Origin: Peptoniphilus sp.
GTDB lineage: Bacteria > Bacillota > Clostridia > Tissierellales > Peptoniphilaceae
Assembly: GCA_029983555.1 (NCBI GenBank)
Contig: JASBZH010000006.1
Coordinates: 1 to 41,337 of the forward strand
DNA length: 41,337 nucleotides
Direction of reading: 5' to 3'
Positions 15,971 to 23,627 of the stretch are shown here, in pieces. A model generated the notes under the pieces. That model was given only the letters and a program-made list of their open reading frames with translations. It made no database searches and was not told the origin of the DNA. A program made the position numbers and the translations under genes. Position 1 is the first letter of the stretch. Each line of letters opens with the position of its first letter.

Positions 15971-16616
15971 ACTGTTTTTCCGCCTGAGAAAGTTTTAAAT
16001 AATTCGGAACTATGCTAAATTCATCATCGCCGCCGCGCCTTTTATATTCCATCAATCCAAGCTTTGCAATACTTGCACCGCTTATCTTGCGATTTAAACT
16101 TAAATTTGTACTTTCAAATTCATCTGCGAAGTCTTGTGCATCTATTCCAGTTAAAATTACATCTTTATAATCTTTTAAAGTCTCTTTAAATACCTCAACT
16201 GGCATAATCTTATCTTCCATTAAAACTTCTATTTCGCCTTCATTTTTGACAATTGAAACATAGAGATTCTTTCTCTTAGCATCTACTATTGTCGCAACAG
16301 TTCCTCTATCTTTCATGGCATTTGCAACAAGAGATGAGACTCCAATTATATCTTTTTTTAGAGTAAAGGCCAAGACTTTAGCAATAGTAATCCCAATTCT
16401 AAGTCCAGTAAATGATCCAGGGCCGACACCTACAGCTATTAGATCAATATCATTTATGTCAAAATCAAATTTTTTAAAAATCTCGTCAATCATATCTGTG
16501 ACAGATTCAGAGTGTCTAATAAGTCCAGTCAAATTGTATTCAGCAAGAGTCTCGTTATCTTCAATAAGTCCCACAGCTGTCGTCTTAGTCGATGTGTCAA
16601 TTCCCAAAACTTTCAT
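15945..16616 (-). CDS. tsaB: t6A biosynthesis protein TsaB
   Basis: TsaD paralogue without catalytic metal site that holds TsaD and TsaE together in threonylcarbamoyladenosine synthesis. 223 residues, normal length. Opening MKVLGIDTSTKTTAVGL and VGVGPGSFTGLRIGI near residues 63-77 are diagnostic. The ATG at 16616 follows AAAGGAG. It overlaps tsaE by 20 bases and rimI by 26, so translation of all three is linked. Confidence 0.96.
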   Translation of the reverse strand: MKVLGIDTSTKTTAVGLIEDNETLAEYNLTGLIRHSESVTDMIDEIFKKFDFDINDIDLIAVGVGPGSFTGLRIGITIAKVLAFTLKKDIIGVSSLVANAMKDRGTVATIVDAKRKNLYVSIVKNEGEIEVLMEDKIMPVEVFKETLKDYKDVILTGIDAQDFADEFESTNLSLNRKISGASIAKLGLMEYKRRGGDDEFSIVPNYLKLSQAEKQYEDKHKRS

Positions 16617-17052
16617 GTATTTTCTCCTTTAACTCTTCTTCTCTCTCGCCTTTTGCCACTAAATTAACTTCTCTTTTGTCGCCATTTGGTTTAATATTTA
16701 TCTCCAAATAATTTTCTGGAAGTGCGTGTTTTATCTTGTCTGCCCACTCGACGATGCTCACGCCGTCCGAATAAAAATATTCATCAAAGCCCAAATAATC
16801 AACGTCAAAATCATCATCAAGTCTGTAAGTATCTATGTGATATAAATTGATGGGACCATAATATTCATTTACAATAGTAAAAGTTGGACTAGTTACATAG
16901 TCCTCAATTCCCATTCCCTTGGCTATGCTCTTTGTAAGGGTAGTCTTACCTGCACCCAAATCGCCATTTAGGCAAATAGTCATTCCTTTTTTTACATTTT
17001 TCCCCAAAAACAGGCCAAATTCTTCTGTCTCTTTTAAATTATTTAACAACAT
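16597..17052 (-). CDS. tsaE: t6A biosynthesis ATPase TsaE
   Basis: P-loop ATPase that recycles the TsaB-TsaD complex after each t6A cycle. 151 residues, typical. Walker A is GDLGAGKTTLTKS (residues 30-42), followed by VTSPTFTIVNEY and LYHIDTYRL, both family hallmarks, and VEWADK near residue 103. The gene overlaps the end of the upstream nitroreductase by 14 bases and the start of tsaB by 20. Confidence 0.96.
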   Translation of the reverse strand: MLLNNLKETEEFGLFLGKNVKKGMTICLNGDLGAGKTTLTKSIAKGMGIEDYVTSPTFTIVNEYYGPINLYHIDTYRLDDDFDVDYLGFDEYFYSDGVSIVEWADKIKHALPENYLEINIKPNGDKREVNLVAKGEREEELKEKIHESFGN

Positions 17053-17569
17053 CTAAATCCTCAAACACATTTTCATCATAGTCAAATGGAACTTTTTCAG
17101 ACTTTTCTTCTGCAGGATGGCCTATTCCAATTACACACTCTACATTAAACTTGTCATCGAGTTTAAAAAATTCCTTTAATACTTCTTGTGAAGGTCTGCC
17201 TTCTTCGTTAACTGCATCTGTCACATTTCCCCAAGTTGCGCCAAGATTCATTTCAGCAACCTTAAGAAGAATGTATGTCGCAGCAATAGACGCGTCTTGA
17301 TGATTTGTAACTGGTGAAATATCAGTGTCTGTTACAACGGCAATCGCAATTTTTGCACCAGATAAAAATTTAGAACCAATTTTCTTGTACTTTGAAAGCT
17401 CTTGTATTCTATCTCTATCTTTTACGACAATATATCTAACTGGATTTTGATTTTTTGCCGTAGGAGCGTGTAGAGCTACCTCGATAATTTCGTGAATCTC
17501 TTTATCACTAATATCTTCGTCAGTAAACTTTCTAATACTTCTTCTCTTTTTAACTAAATCTAATAACAT
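17039..17569 (-). CDS. Nitroreductase-family FMN oxidoreductase
   Basis: 176-residue flavoprotein of the NfsA/NfnB fold. The N-terminal KRRSIRKFTDEDIS segment carries the FMN-phosphate-binding Arg-Arg-Ser-Ile-Arg motif, APTAKNQNPVRY the second FMN contact, and GIGHPAEEK the third near the C-terminus. The physiological substrate cannot be read from sequence. It is first gene of the t6A operon and overlaps tsaE by 14 bases, though no functional link to tRNA modification is known to me. Confidence 0.92.
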   Translation of the reverse strand: MLLDLVKKRRSIRKFTDEDISDKEIHEIIEVALHAPTAKNQNPVRYIVVKDRDRIQELSKYKKIGSKFLSGAKIAIAVVTDTDISPVTNHQDASIAATYILLKVAEMNLGATWGNVTDAVNEEGRPSQEVLKEFFKLDDKFNVECVIGIGHPAEEKSEKVPFDYDENVFEDLDVVK

Positions 17570-17598
17570 ATAATCACCAAACCTTTTACTTTTCTACT

Positions 17599-17627
17599 AT
17601 TATATAACATTTATCAATTCTTTTAAA
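17599..17627 (-). promoter_or_regulatory. Probable promoter of the nitroreductase-tsa operon
   Basis: TATAAT (17599-17604, minus strand) with a weak TTTAAA 17 bases upstream (17622-17627). It lies about 30 bases ahead of the nitroreductase ATG. Confidence 0.45.
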
Positions 17628-17643
17628 ATTTATAAAATAATTT

Positions 17644-17695
17644 ATAAAAGATGCCAGTCTATAAAACAATTTTTACAGACAAGCATCTTTTGGAT
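17644..17695 (-). terminator. Terminator-like hairpin after the C26 hydrolase gene
   Basis: Outer stem AAAAGATGC / GCATCTTTT with an inner GTCT / AGAC stem and a small internal mismatch. It lies 15 bases after the stop at 17708. The T run is short, so termination may be incomplete. Confidence 0.65.
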
Positions 17696-17707
17696 TTATA
17701 ATACTAT

Positions 17708-18448
17708 TTAATTTTTACAAGCCTCAATAAATTTTTTAAAAATCTCTGCGTGAATTTCATCGTCCTCAAATAACATTTCTGGGTGCCACTGAGTTGCTAG
17801 TACAAATCGCTTATTATCCATCTGCACTGCCTCACAAAGACCGTCATCGCTACTGGCTACAGCACGAAGATTTTCTCCAAGTTTATCTATACCTTGGTGG
17901 TGAAAAGAATTTACAAAAACTTTCTCCTTTTTATAAGCATCAAATAAAATAGAGCCTCTTTTTATATTAACTGAATGAGCCTTAATATATTTTTCGCTAT
18001 TTACAGCGGAGTGATCAATATATTTTCCAGGCTCTATATCAGTTATTAAAGTTCCATTCATATAAGTATTTAAAATCTGAAGACCTCTACATATTCCAAG
18101 ATATGGCATGTCGTTATTAATCGCATAATCTGTGATAAATAAATCAGACTCATCTCTAATTCTAAAAACTCGTCCAATCTTTGAGCTAGAATTTACTCCA
18201 TATCTTAAACTTTCAACATCATTTCCACCTGTAACTAAGACCCCATCGACAATATTTAAAACATCTCTTAAATAATTTTCATTATAAGAAGGCTCAATTA
18301 CAATTGGAACTCCTCCCGCATAAATAATTGCATTTAAATAGTCAACTGCAACAGCAGAGTAGTCTTGTCCCAAAGCACCTAAACCCTTATTTAAAAAATA
18401 AACATCGTCATCAACATAATTTGAAGTAATTCCAATAACTGGTTTCAT
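17708..18448 (-). CDS. Gamma-glutamyl-gamma-aminobutyrate hydrolase-like peptidase (C26)
   Basis: 246-residue class I glutamine-amidotransferase-fold hydrolase of the PuuD/peptidase C26 family. Nucleophile Cys120 sits in LGICRGLQILN. His222 and Glu224 in ATQWHPEM complete the triad. LVTGGNDVES (71-80) and NSFHHQGID (180-188) are family motifs. It would release glutamate from gamma-glutamyl amides, which fits a glutamate fermenter, but the exact substrate is not shown by sequence. The ATG at 18448 has GAGGT upstream. It follows the DUF3160 gene by 47 bases and probably shares its transcript. Confidence 0.92.
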   Translation of the reverse strand: MKPVIGITSNYVDDDVYFLNKGLGALGQDYSAVAVDYLNAIIYAGGVPIVIEPSYNENYLRDVLNIVDGVLVTGGNDVESLRYGVNSSSKIGRVFRIRDESDLFITDYAINNDMPYLGICRGLQILNTYMNGTLITDIEPGKYIDHSAVNSEKYIKAHSVNIKRGSILFDAYKKEKVFVNSFHHQGIDKLGENLRAVASSDDGLCEAVQMDNKRFVLATQWHPEMLFEDDEIHAEIFKKFIEACKN

Positions 18449-18495
18449 ATCTAACCTCTATACACTTTAAAAAATTTTTGAATTCAACTAAGATT

Positions 18496-20703
18496 TTACC
18501 ACTCACCAAAATCCATTCCCTCAAATTCAGGTTTTGGTTCTTTTACTATATCTTTATACCAAGACGGATATTCTTTTTCGCCTTTAAATACTTTATCTTG
18601 CCACTCTTTGTCATTTAGTCTATTTTTATCTAAAAATTCGTAATATGTGAAAACTCCTCCGCGTCCCATATAGAGTTCATCTCCAACTGGATAGATAACA
18701 TATATCTCTGCAGGTTTTCCAGTTGCTACTGAAAAAACTTCTCCTTCTGGAAGTCCAACTGAATTTTCAACTACAGTCATTAGGTCTGCAACTATTGGCA
18801 TTCTCCTGTCTTGTGGATTTGAAATTTCATACCAGTATGAAAGTCCGTTTTCATCTTCTGATTCGACAAAATCTATCATTAGAGATTCCATCCATCCTCC
18901 AATATATTGAAGTTCTCGGTATTCTTCTTCAGTCAAAAGTTCATTATTTAATTCTTTTTTAGAGCAAGTGATTAATAAATCTACTAACTTTTCGAAATCA
19001 TTTAATTTTTCTTCGTTCTTTTCGCTTAAAATTTCTCTGTCCTTTAAATTAATTTTTGTATATTCAATTAGCCAATTTAATTTGTCGTATAAATCTAAAT
19101 TTGGTTCGACATAGGATTTAAGATCGGGTTCCATTCCTCCGCCCATTTCTGCCATTACAGCTTTTCCATAAAGTATTGTGTCATGTTTAAGTTCAGCGTA
19201 AGAACCAAGAGCAGATACTATATCCTTAGTCTGCCAAGCTTTATTTTGCATAAACATCGGATATCCTTCTGTATATTCTTTATTATATGAAGATAACATC
19301 CAAAGCCATCCGCGGTACAAATTCTTTTGCCACTCTTCGTCTTTCATGTTTTTAAAAGTTTTTATGTTTTCATCAATTCTATTTTGATACTCGTCCCACT
19401 TTTGATTATATGAATCATTTTTTTGAATTTCATATGCAAGTTTATTGTCAAATGTGCTCATGAGATCAAGTCCTGAATAAATAGGTCTCTTTGATGGTTC
19501 TCCTGGTTTTGCTATGTCGACAGTATTTTGCATAAATACATTATCTAAAACTGCCCTTTGTGGAATTAATCTAAATGATTTTCCCATAAATCCTGCAATC
19601 TGTGGCATTGGCATCTTTTCAACTTCTTCAAATGCAATCTTTAAATTTTTCTCGTCATCCAATTTATTTATGTCAAAATCTTTTCCATAAACTCCGTACA
19701 AAATCCTTGAGTATTCTCTAACGGATAAATCATCAGCAGTCTCTACTAAAAAGTCCATCGGTCCGACTAAATTTTCAAAAGATTTTAAGGTGTCCTCATT
19801 GTTGTAAATACTATAAGTTAATAGAAGTGACTGAAGCATTACATCTTTATCTTCTCTATCATCTTTTATAGGGAAAAATCCAACTTGTCCATAGTACATT
19901 GTGCTCTTAAAGTATTTTTCTAGATCCTCACTTCTTGTGTAATGTCCCCTTGGCTTTAGCTGAGAGTAGTCAACATCGACGTTATTAATATTTGATGGGG
20001 TTTTCTCTTCTGCCTCAATTTTTTTAAGTTCGTCTTCTACTATTTTCTCTGCCTCTTCTGGAACTTCTACCATCTCAATGTCAGATAATTTTGCGCCAGT
20101 TGCCAAGAACGCTATATTTTTTAACTGGAGTTCTTTTAAATGTTCATTTTCCAAATTGTTGTATAAATCGATGTTTGTGGCTAAAAGACTTTGATTAAAG
20201 TCCTTTAACTCTGGATAAAGTTCTTCTTTTTCCAAATTTCTTAGGAAATTGTCATAAAAAATGTGAAAGATATGTGTCACAGAGTCAGTAGTTACAAATG
20301 AAGGAATTCCCTTATATTCATTGTCTTCATAAATTTGATGAATTTGGTCGTACTGGTACTCTTCTTTTCCCTCATAACTTGTGATATTTTTAGTTTCGGC
20401 AATCATAAAGCCGTTCTCTGAAAGATCTTTTACTTGCAGGTCAGTAAAATCACCAAAGTCTTTTAAGTTTTTCACATTTGAAAGGTCACTTTCCACATTA
20501 TAATTAGAAACTTTTGGCTCTACTTCAGTCTTTTTAAATTCAAGATTTATGCTTTTTCTCTCCATCTCGTCCAAAAAGCTTGTGTCTTTAAGTTCAACTC
20601 TAGAAACTTGCATCTCTTCTGTCTTAGATTCCTTCTTTTCGCATGCAGAAAGCATCAAAGCCACCGCCAAAATTGCAATTATCAAATATCTTTTCTTTGC
20701 CAT
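18496..20703 (-). CDS. DUF3160 lipoprotein
   Basis: 735-residue surface lipoprotein. Signal peptide MAKKRYLIIAILAVALMLSAC, with Cys21 as lipidation site. The body matches DUF3160, most clearly the GIPSFVTTDSVTHIFHIFYD segment near residues 132-151. No biochemical function is established to my knowledge. The ATG at 20703 is preferred over one 33 bases upstream because it has AAAGGAG upstream and gives an orthodox signal peptide. Its start overlaps the end of the preceding FG-GAP-like lipoprotein by 22 bases, which suggests the two act together at the cell surface. Confidence 0.88.
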   Translation of the reverse strand: MAKKRYLIIAILAVALMLSACEKKESKTEEMQVSRVELKDTSFLDEMERKSINLEFKKTEVEPKVSNYNVESDLSNVKNLKDFGDFTDLQVKDLSENGFMIAETKNITSYEGKEEYQYDQIHQIYEDNEYKGIPSFVTTDSVTHIFHIFYDNFLRNLEKEELYPELKDFNQSLLATNIDLYNNLENEHLKELQLKNIAFLATGAKLSDIEMVEVPEEAEKIVEDELKKIEAEEKTPSNINNVDVDYSQLKPRGHYTRSEDLEKYFKSTMYYGQVGFFPIKDDREDKDVMLQSLLLTYSIYNNEDTLKSFENLVGPMDFLVETADDLSVREYSRILYGVYGKDFDINKLDDEKNLKIAFEEVEKMPMPQIAGFMGKSFRLIPQRAVLDNVFMQNTVDIAKPGEPSKRPIYSGLDLMSTFDNKLAYEIQKNDSYNQKWDEYQNRIDENIKTFKNMKDEEWQKNLYRGWLWMLSSYNKEYTEGYPMFMQNKAWQTKDIVSALGSYAELKHDTILYGKAVMAEMGGGMEPDLKSYVEPNLDLYDKLNWLIEYTKINLKDREILSEKNEEKLNDFEKLVDLLITCSKKELNNELLTEEEYRELQYIGGWMESLMIDFVESEDENGLSYWYEISNPQDRRMPIVADLMTVVENSVGLPEGEVFSVATGKPAEIYVIYPVGDELYMGRGGVFTYYEFLDKNRLNDKEWQDKVFKGEKEYPSWYKDIVKEPKPEFEGMDFGEW

Positions 20704-21296
20704 TTTATTTCTCCTTTTTCTAAATAAATCTCGCACTCTTTGCCCTTAATTTTTAAAGTTTTTGAGTCGTCTAAAAATTTTGGCTCTTCATCTAATTTAA
20801 CGCTCGAATAATTTTTATTAAACACGAATGAATTTATGTAGTCGTATCCATTTAAATTATATTTGCCATCTAGATCTTTCTCAATCGATAAAATCTCATC
20901 AAACCCATCTTTATCAATATCAGTCATAGTGAAATCAACCATGGGATTATTTAGCCTACTTATTCGAACTTTTGGCTTTAACCTCTTATTTTTAAAATCA
21001 ACATTGTACAAAAATAATCTCTTCGCCATCTCATCATGTTGCGGTGTCTTTTTATAAACCCCAAGCGCTAACTCAGCTTCTCCTCCGTCAATATTACAAA
21101 ACTCTATTTTCCAAGGTTTTAGTTTAGTTATATCTATCTCGAAAAAATTCTCTTTATCATTAATTTTAATTGTGTCACCACCAGTCTTTGATGAAGTTAT
21201 CTTGGCATAAATATCGCCGCATTTTGCATCGAGAGTTTTGTTTTTATTTGAACAAGATGTACTAAAAATAAGTAAAATTATAAGTATGTATACCAT
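20682..21296 (-). CDS. FG-GAP/VCBS-like putative lipoprotein
   Basis: 204 residues. A short hydrophobic leader ends in FSTSC (Cys15), a poor lipobox with no basic residues before it, so lipidation is uncertain. Calcium-loop-like motifs CNIDGGEAELALGVYKKT (67-84) and DIDKDGFDEIL (126-136) resemble FG-GAP/VCBS beta-propeller blades. No ribosome site precedes the only possible ATG at 21296, and TATAAT ends six bases upstream of it, so the mRNA may be leaderless. It overlaps the DUF3160 gene and probably forms a two-gene unit with it. Function unknown. Confidence 0.75.
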   Translation of the reverse strand: MVYILIILLIFSTSCSNKNKTLDAKCGDIYAKITSSKTGGDTIKINDKENFFEIDITKLKPWKIEFCNIDGGEAELALGVYKKTPQHDEMAKRLFLYNVDFKNKRLKPKVRISRLNNPMVDFTMTDIDKDGFDEILSIEKDLDGKYNLNGYDYINSFVFNKNYSSVKLDEEPKFLDDSKTLKIKGKECEIYLEKGEIKWQRKDI

Positions 21297-21302
21297 AATT
21301 TT

Positions 21303-21308
21303 ATTATA
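21303..21308 (-). promoter_or_regulatory. -10 element abutting a start codon (possible leaderless transcript)
   Basis: TATAAT at 21303-21308 on the minus strand leaves only six bases before the ATG at 21296. A start 6-8 bases after the hexamer would begin at the initiation codon. No good -35 hexamer is at 17 bases. Confidence 0.45.
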
Positions 21309-21363
21309 TCATTTTAATTTATTAAATTGTGACAAGTAAATTACAACTTAAAAATTTTTGCAA

Positions 21364-21391
21364 CAAAAAAAGCACGATTATTTCGTGCTTT
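21364..21391 (-). terminator. Terminator overlapping the end of the small membrane protein gene
   Basis: Minus strand AAAGCACGA, AATAA loop, TCGTGCTTT, then a T run. The stop codon TAA of the 72-residue protein lies in the loop and its last codons form the 5' arm. Confidence 0.88.
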
Positions 21392-21596
21392 GTCTTACTT
21401 TATCGACTTGATCTTTAACTCCACTGCCCACATCTTTAGCTTTATTTACTATATCTTTTCCATTTATTTTCTCAAACTGTTCAACTATAAAATATCTGTC
21501 TATCTTTGTATTTCCAACAAATACCGATACATTAAATACATTCATGAGAAATGCGATAACTAAACATATGAATACTACTTTAAAAAACTTTTTCAT
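21378..21596 (-). CDS. Small single-pass membrane protein, function unknown
   Basis: 72 residues: an N-terminal hydrophobic segment (about 5-28) and a polar, lysine-rich tail (KAKDVGSGVKDQVDKVRQ) that could be helical. No family recognised. It sits eight bases after the YgjP-type gene, with TAGGTGA as ribosome site before the ATG at 21596, and is last gene of the typA operon. The gene ends inside its own terminator hairpin. The organisation suggests it is real. Confidence 0.7.
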   Translation of the reverse strand: MKKFFKVVFICLVIAFLMNVFNVSVFVGNTKIDRYFIVEQFEKINGKDIVNKAKDVGSGVKDQVDKVRQSTK

Positions 21597-21604
21597 CTAA
21601 TCAC

Positions 21605-22144
21605 CTAACACTTGAGTTCACGCTCTATATCTCTATAATTTTTTAAATATTTTTCACACTCTCTTGTGAAATTTTCTCCGTGACTTAAAATTTTAAGATG
21701 GATAATTTCGTGCAGAACCACTGCCTCAATCTGCTCAACTGGCCTTTCGGCAACTTTTAAATTGATATTTATAAGTCGCCTTGTTGGATAACAAGTTCCC
21801 CAGCGGACTTTCATCTTTCTTATCTTGTACTCCACTGGTCCAAGTCCTGTAATCTTTAAATATTTTTCAAAAACTTTATCCAAAACTTCGGGAAGCTCTT
21901 TTCTATAAACTTTTTCAATTTCTCTTTCGTCTATATTTAATTTATTTCCAAAAAGATGATTTTTATATCTATTTCTACTTTCATCTTCTATTTTTAGCCC
22001 TTCAATTGTCCCCTTGTTATTTTTTATTATGCCATGTATTTTTCTTTTTGTCATATATTTTGGAGCAGAAACTTTTATAATTCCATCTTCAACTCTAATT
22101 ATGAGATTTTTAATCTTTTTTCTTTTTATTTCAATATCCATCAT
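21605..22144 (-). CDS. YgjP/DUF45-type zinc metallopeptidase-like protein
   Basis: 179 residues, shorter than most YgjP proteins (about 230). The zinc motif HEIIH at residues 145-149 is followed by LSHGENF, placing a third ligand at His155, and the preceding RWGTCYPTRRLININLK segment (114-130) is diagnostic for the family (PF01863). Its start codon overlaps the TGA of cardiolipin synthase (ATGATG arrangement) and I see no good independent ribosome site, so it is probably translated by coupling. The substrate is unknown. Confidence 0.88.
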   Translation of the reverse strand: MMDIEIKRKKIKNLIIRVEDGIIKVSAPKYMTKRKIHGIIKNNKGTIEGLKIEDESRNRYKNHLFGNKLNIDEREIEKVYRKELPEVLDKVFEKYLKITGLGPVEYKIRKMKVRWGTCYPTRRLININLKVAERPVEQIEAVVLHEIIHLKILSHGENFTRECEKYLKNYRDIERELKC

Positions 22145-23604
22145 AGAAGTGGTGAAAGTAGTCTCGAAAAAGCTTCTCTAACTTTTGTCCAATTAGACCT
22201 CTTGGCGTAGTATTCTGGAGTGATTTTTGTAGAGAATTTCATGTCCTCAATAAAGTGATCTTTTAAAGTTTTATTTATTTTTTCATCATACATAAATGCA
22301 TTAACTTCAAAATTAAGTTCAAAGGATCTAATATCAAAATTAGCTGTTCCAACACTAGATAGGTAGTCGTCACTTATTACAGCCTTAGTGTGTAAAAATC
22401 CGCCCTCATATTGATAGACATTTACTCCCCATTTTAGAAGTTCGCCAGCAAATGATAGCGACGCCCAATGGACAAATGGGTGATCTTTTTTTGCCGGAAA
22501 CATTATGTTGACATTTACTCCACTAAGAGCTGCAACCTTTAAACATTTTAACAATCCTTCATCAGGAACAAAGTATGGAGTTTGGATATAAATTTCTCTT
22601 TTAGCATTTGTAATTAATTTTTCGTATCCATTCCTCACTGAATCTGCCTTTGTATCTGGTCCAGAGGTCACGATATTTATGTCAATATTTCCAATTTCTT
22701 TCTCAAAAAATTCAGTTGTAAATCCCTTAGTATAATCATCTGATGCAAATTTAAAATCTAAAAAGAATCTCCATGTAAGACCATTTACAGCTGGACCTAC
22801 AATTCTTAAGTGAGTGTCTCTCCAATATCCCATTTTTCCGCAAGAAATATATTCATCGCCCACGTTAAAACCACCGACATAGCCAATCCTCTTGTCGATA
22901 ACTACAATTTTCCTGTGATTTCTATAGTTTATATGGGTGTTTACTTTTGCAATAGCACCTGGGAAAAATATTCCAAACTTAACTCCAGCTTCTTTTAAAT
23001 CTCTTTGGTCCCTTATTTTCATACTTCTGATTCCCATTCCGTCAATCAAAAGATAAACGTCTAGGCCCTCGCGAGCTTTATCTTTTAAAATATTTATAAA
23101 AGCACTAGATAATTTGTCCGATTTAAAAATATAGTACTGCACATATATTGTATGCTTAGCCTCTTTTAGGTCTTCAAACAAAGCTTTAAATTTTTCTTTG
23201 CCATCGTTAAAAATTTTGACATCATTGTGCGTATATAAAATTTCGCCCTCAGCTCTATTAAACATCTCAATCATGTTTTCATAATTTTTAGTTCTATTGT
23301 TGGAATACTCAAAATTGTCATTTTGAATATCTCTTAGCTGAGTAATAGAACCATATTCGAGCATCTTGTCACTTCTTGATTTCCCATCAAATAATCTTGA
23401 CTTAGACAAATCCTGTCCAATAAATAAATACAGAACAATTCCAACTATAGGTAAAAAGTTAATGGCCATTACCCACAAAAGTGTGGATATCGGTTTTTTT
23501 TGGTCAAATATAATTATAAACATTGACATTAGTACATTGATTATAAATAAAATCGAATATACTTGCGCAAAGTTTTTAATTACTTCTAAATAACTGCGAA
23601 TCAT
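22141..23604 (-). CDS. cls: Cardiolipin synthase (PLD family)
   Basis: Joins two phosphatidylglycerol molecules to make cardiolipin in the membrane. 487 residues, normal. Two N-terminal membrane helices (about 14-35 and 40-62) precede two phospholipase D catalytic motifs: HRKIVVID in the first half and HTKAVISD in the second, both with intact H-x-K-x4-D. GTANFDIRSFELNFE follows the second motif as expected. The ATG at 23604 follows AGGGTGG. It lies 23 bases after typA with no terminator between, so the two are co-transcribed. Confidence 0.95.
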   Translation of the reverse strand: MIRSYLEVIKNFAQVYSILFIINVLMSMFIIIFDQKKPISTLLWVMAINFLPIVGIVLYLFIGQDLSKSRLFDGKSRSDKMLEYGSITQLRDIQNDNFEYSNNRTKNYENMIEMFNRAEGEILYTHNDVKIFNDGKEKFKALFEDLKEAKHTIYVQYYIFKSDKLSSAFINILKDKAREGLDVYLLIDGMGIRSMKIRDQRDLKEAGVKFGIFFPGAIAKVNTHINYRNHRKIVVIDKRIGYVGGFNVGDEYISCGKMGYWRDTHLRIVGPAVNGLTWRFFLDFKFASDDYTKGFTTEFFEKEIGNIDINIVTSGPDTKADSVRNGYEKLITNAKREIYIQTPYFVPDEGLLKCLKVAALSGVNVNIMFPAKKDHPFVHWASLSFAGELLKWGVNVYQYEGGFLHTKAVISDDYLSSVGTANFDIRSFELNFEVNAFMYDEKINKTLKDHFIEDMKFSTKITPEYYAKRSNWTKVREAFSRLLSPLL

Positions 23605-23627
23605 AAAACCACCCTGTAGTATTTTTA

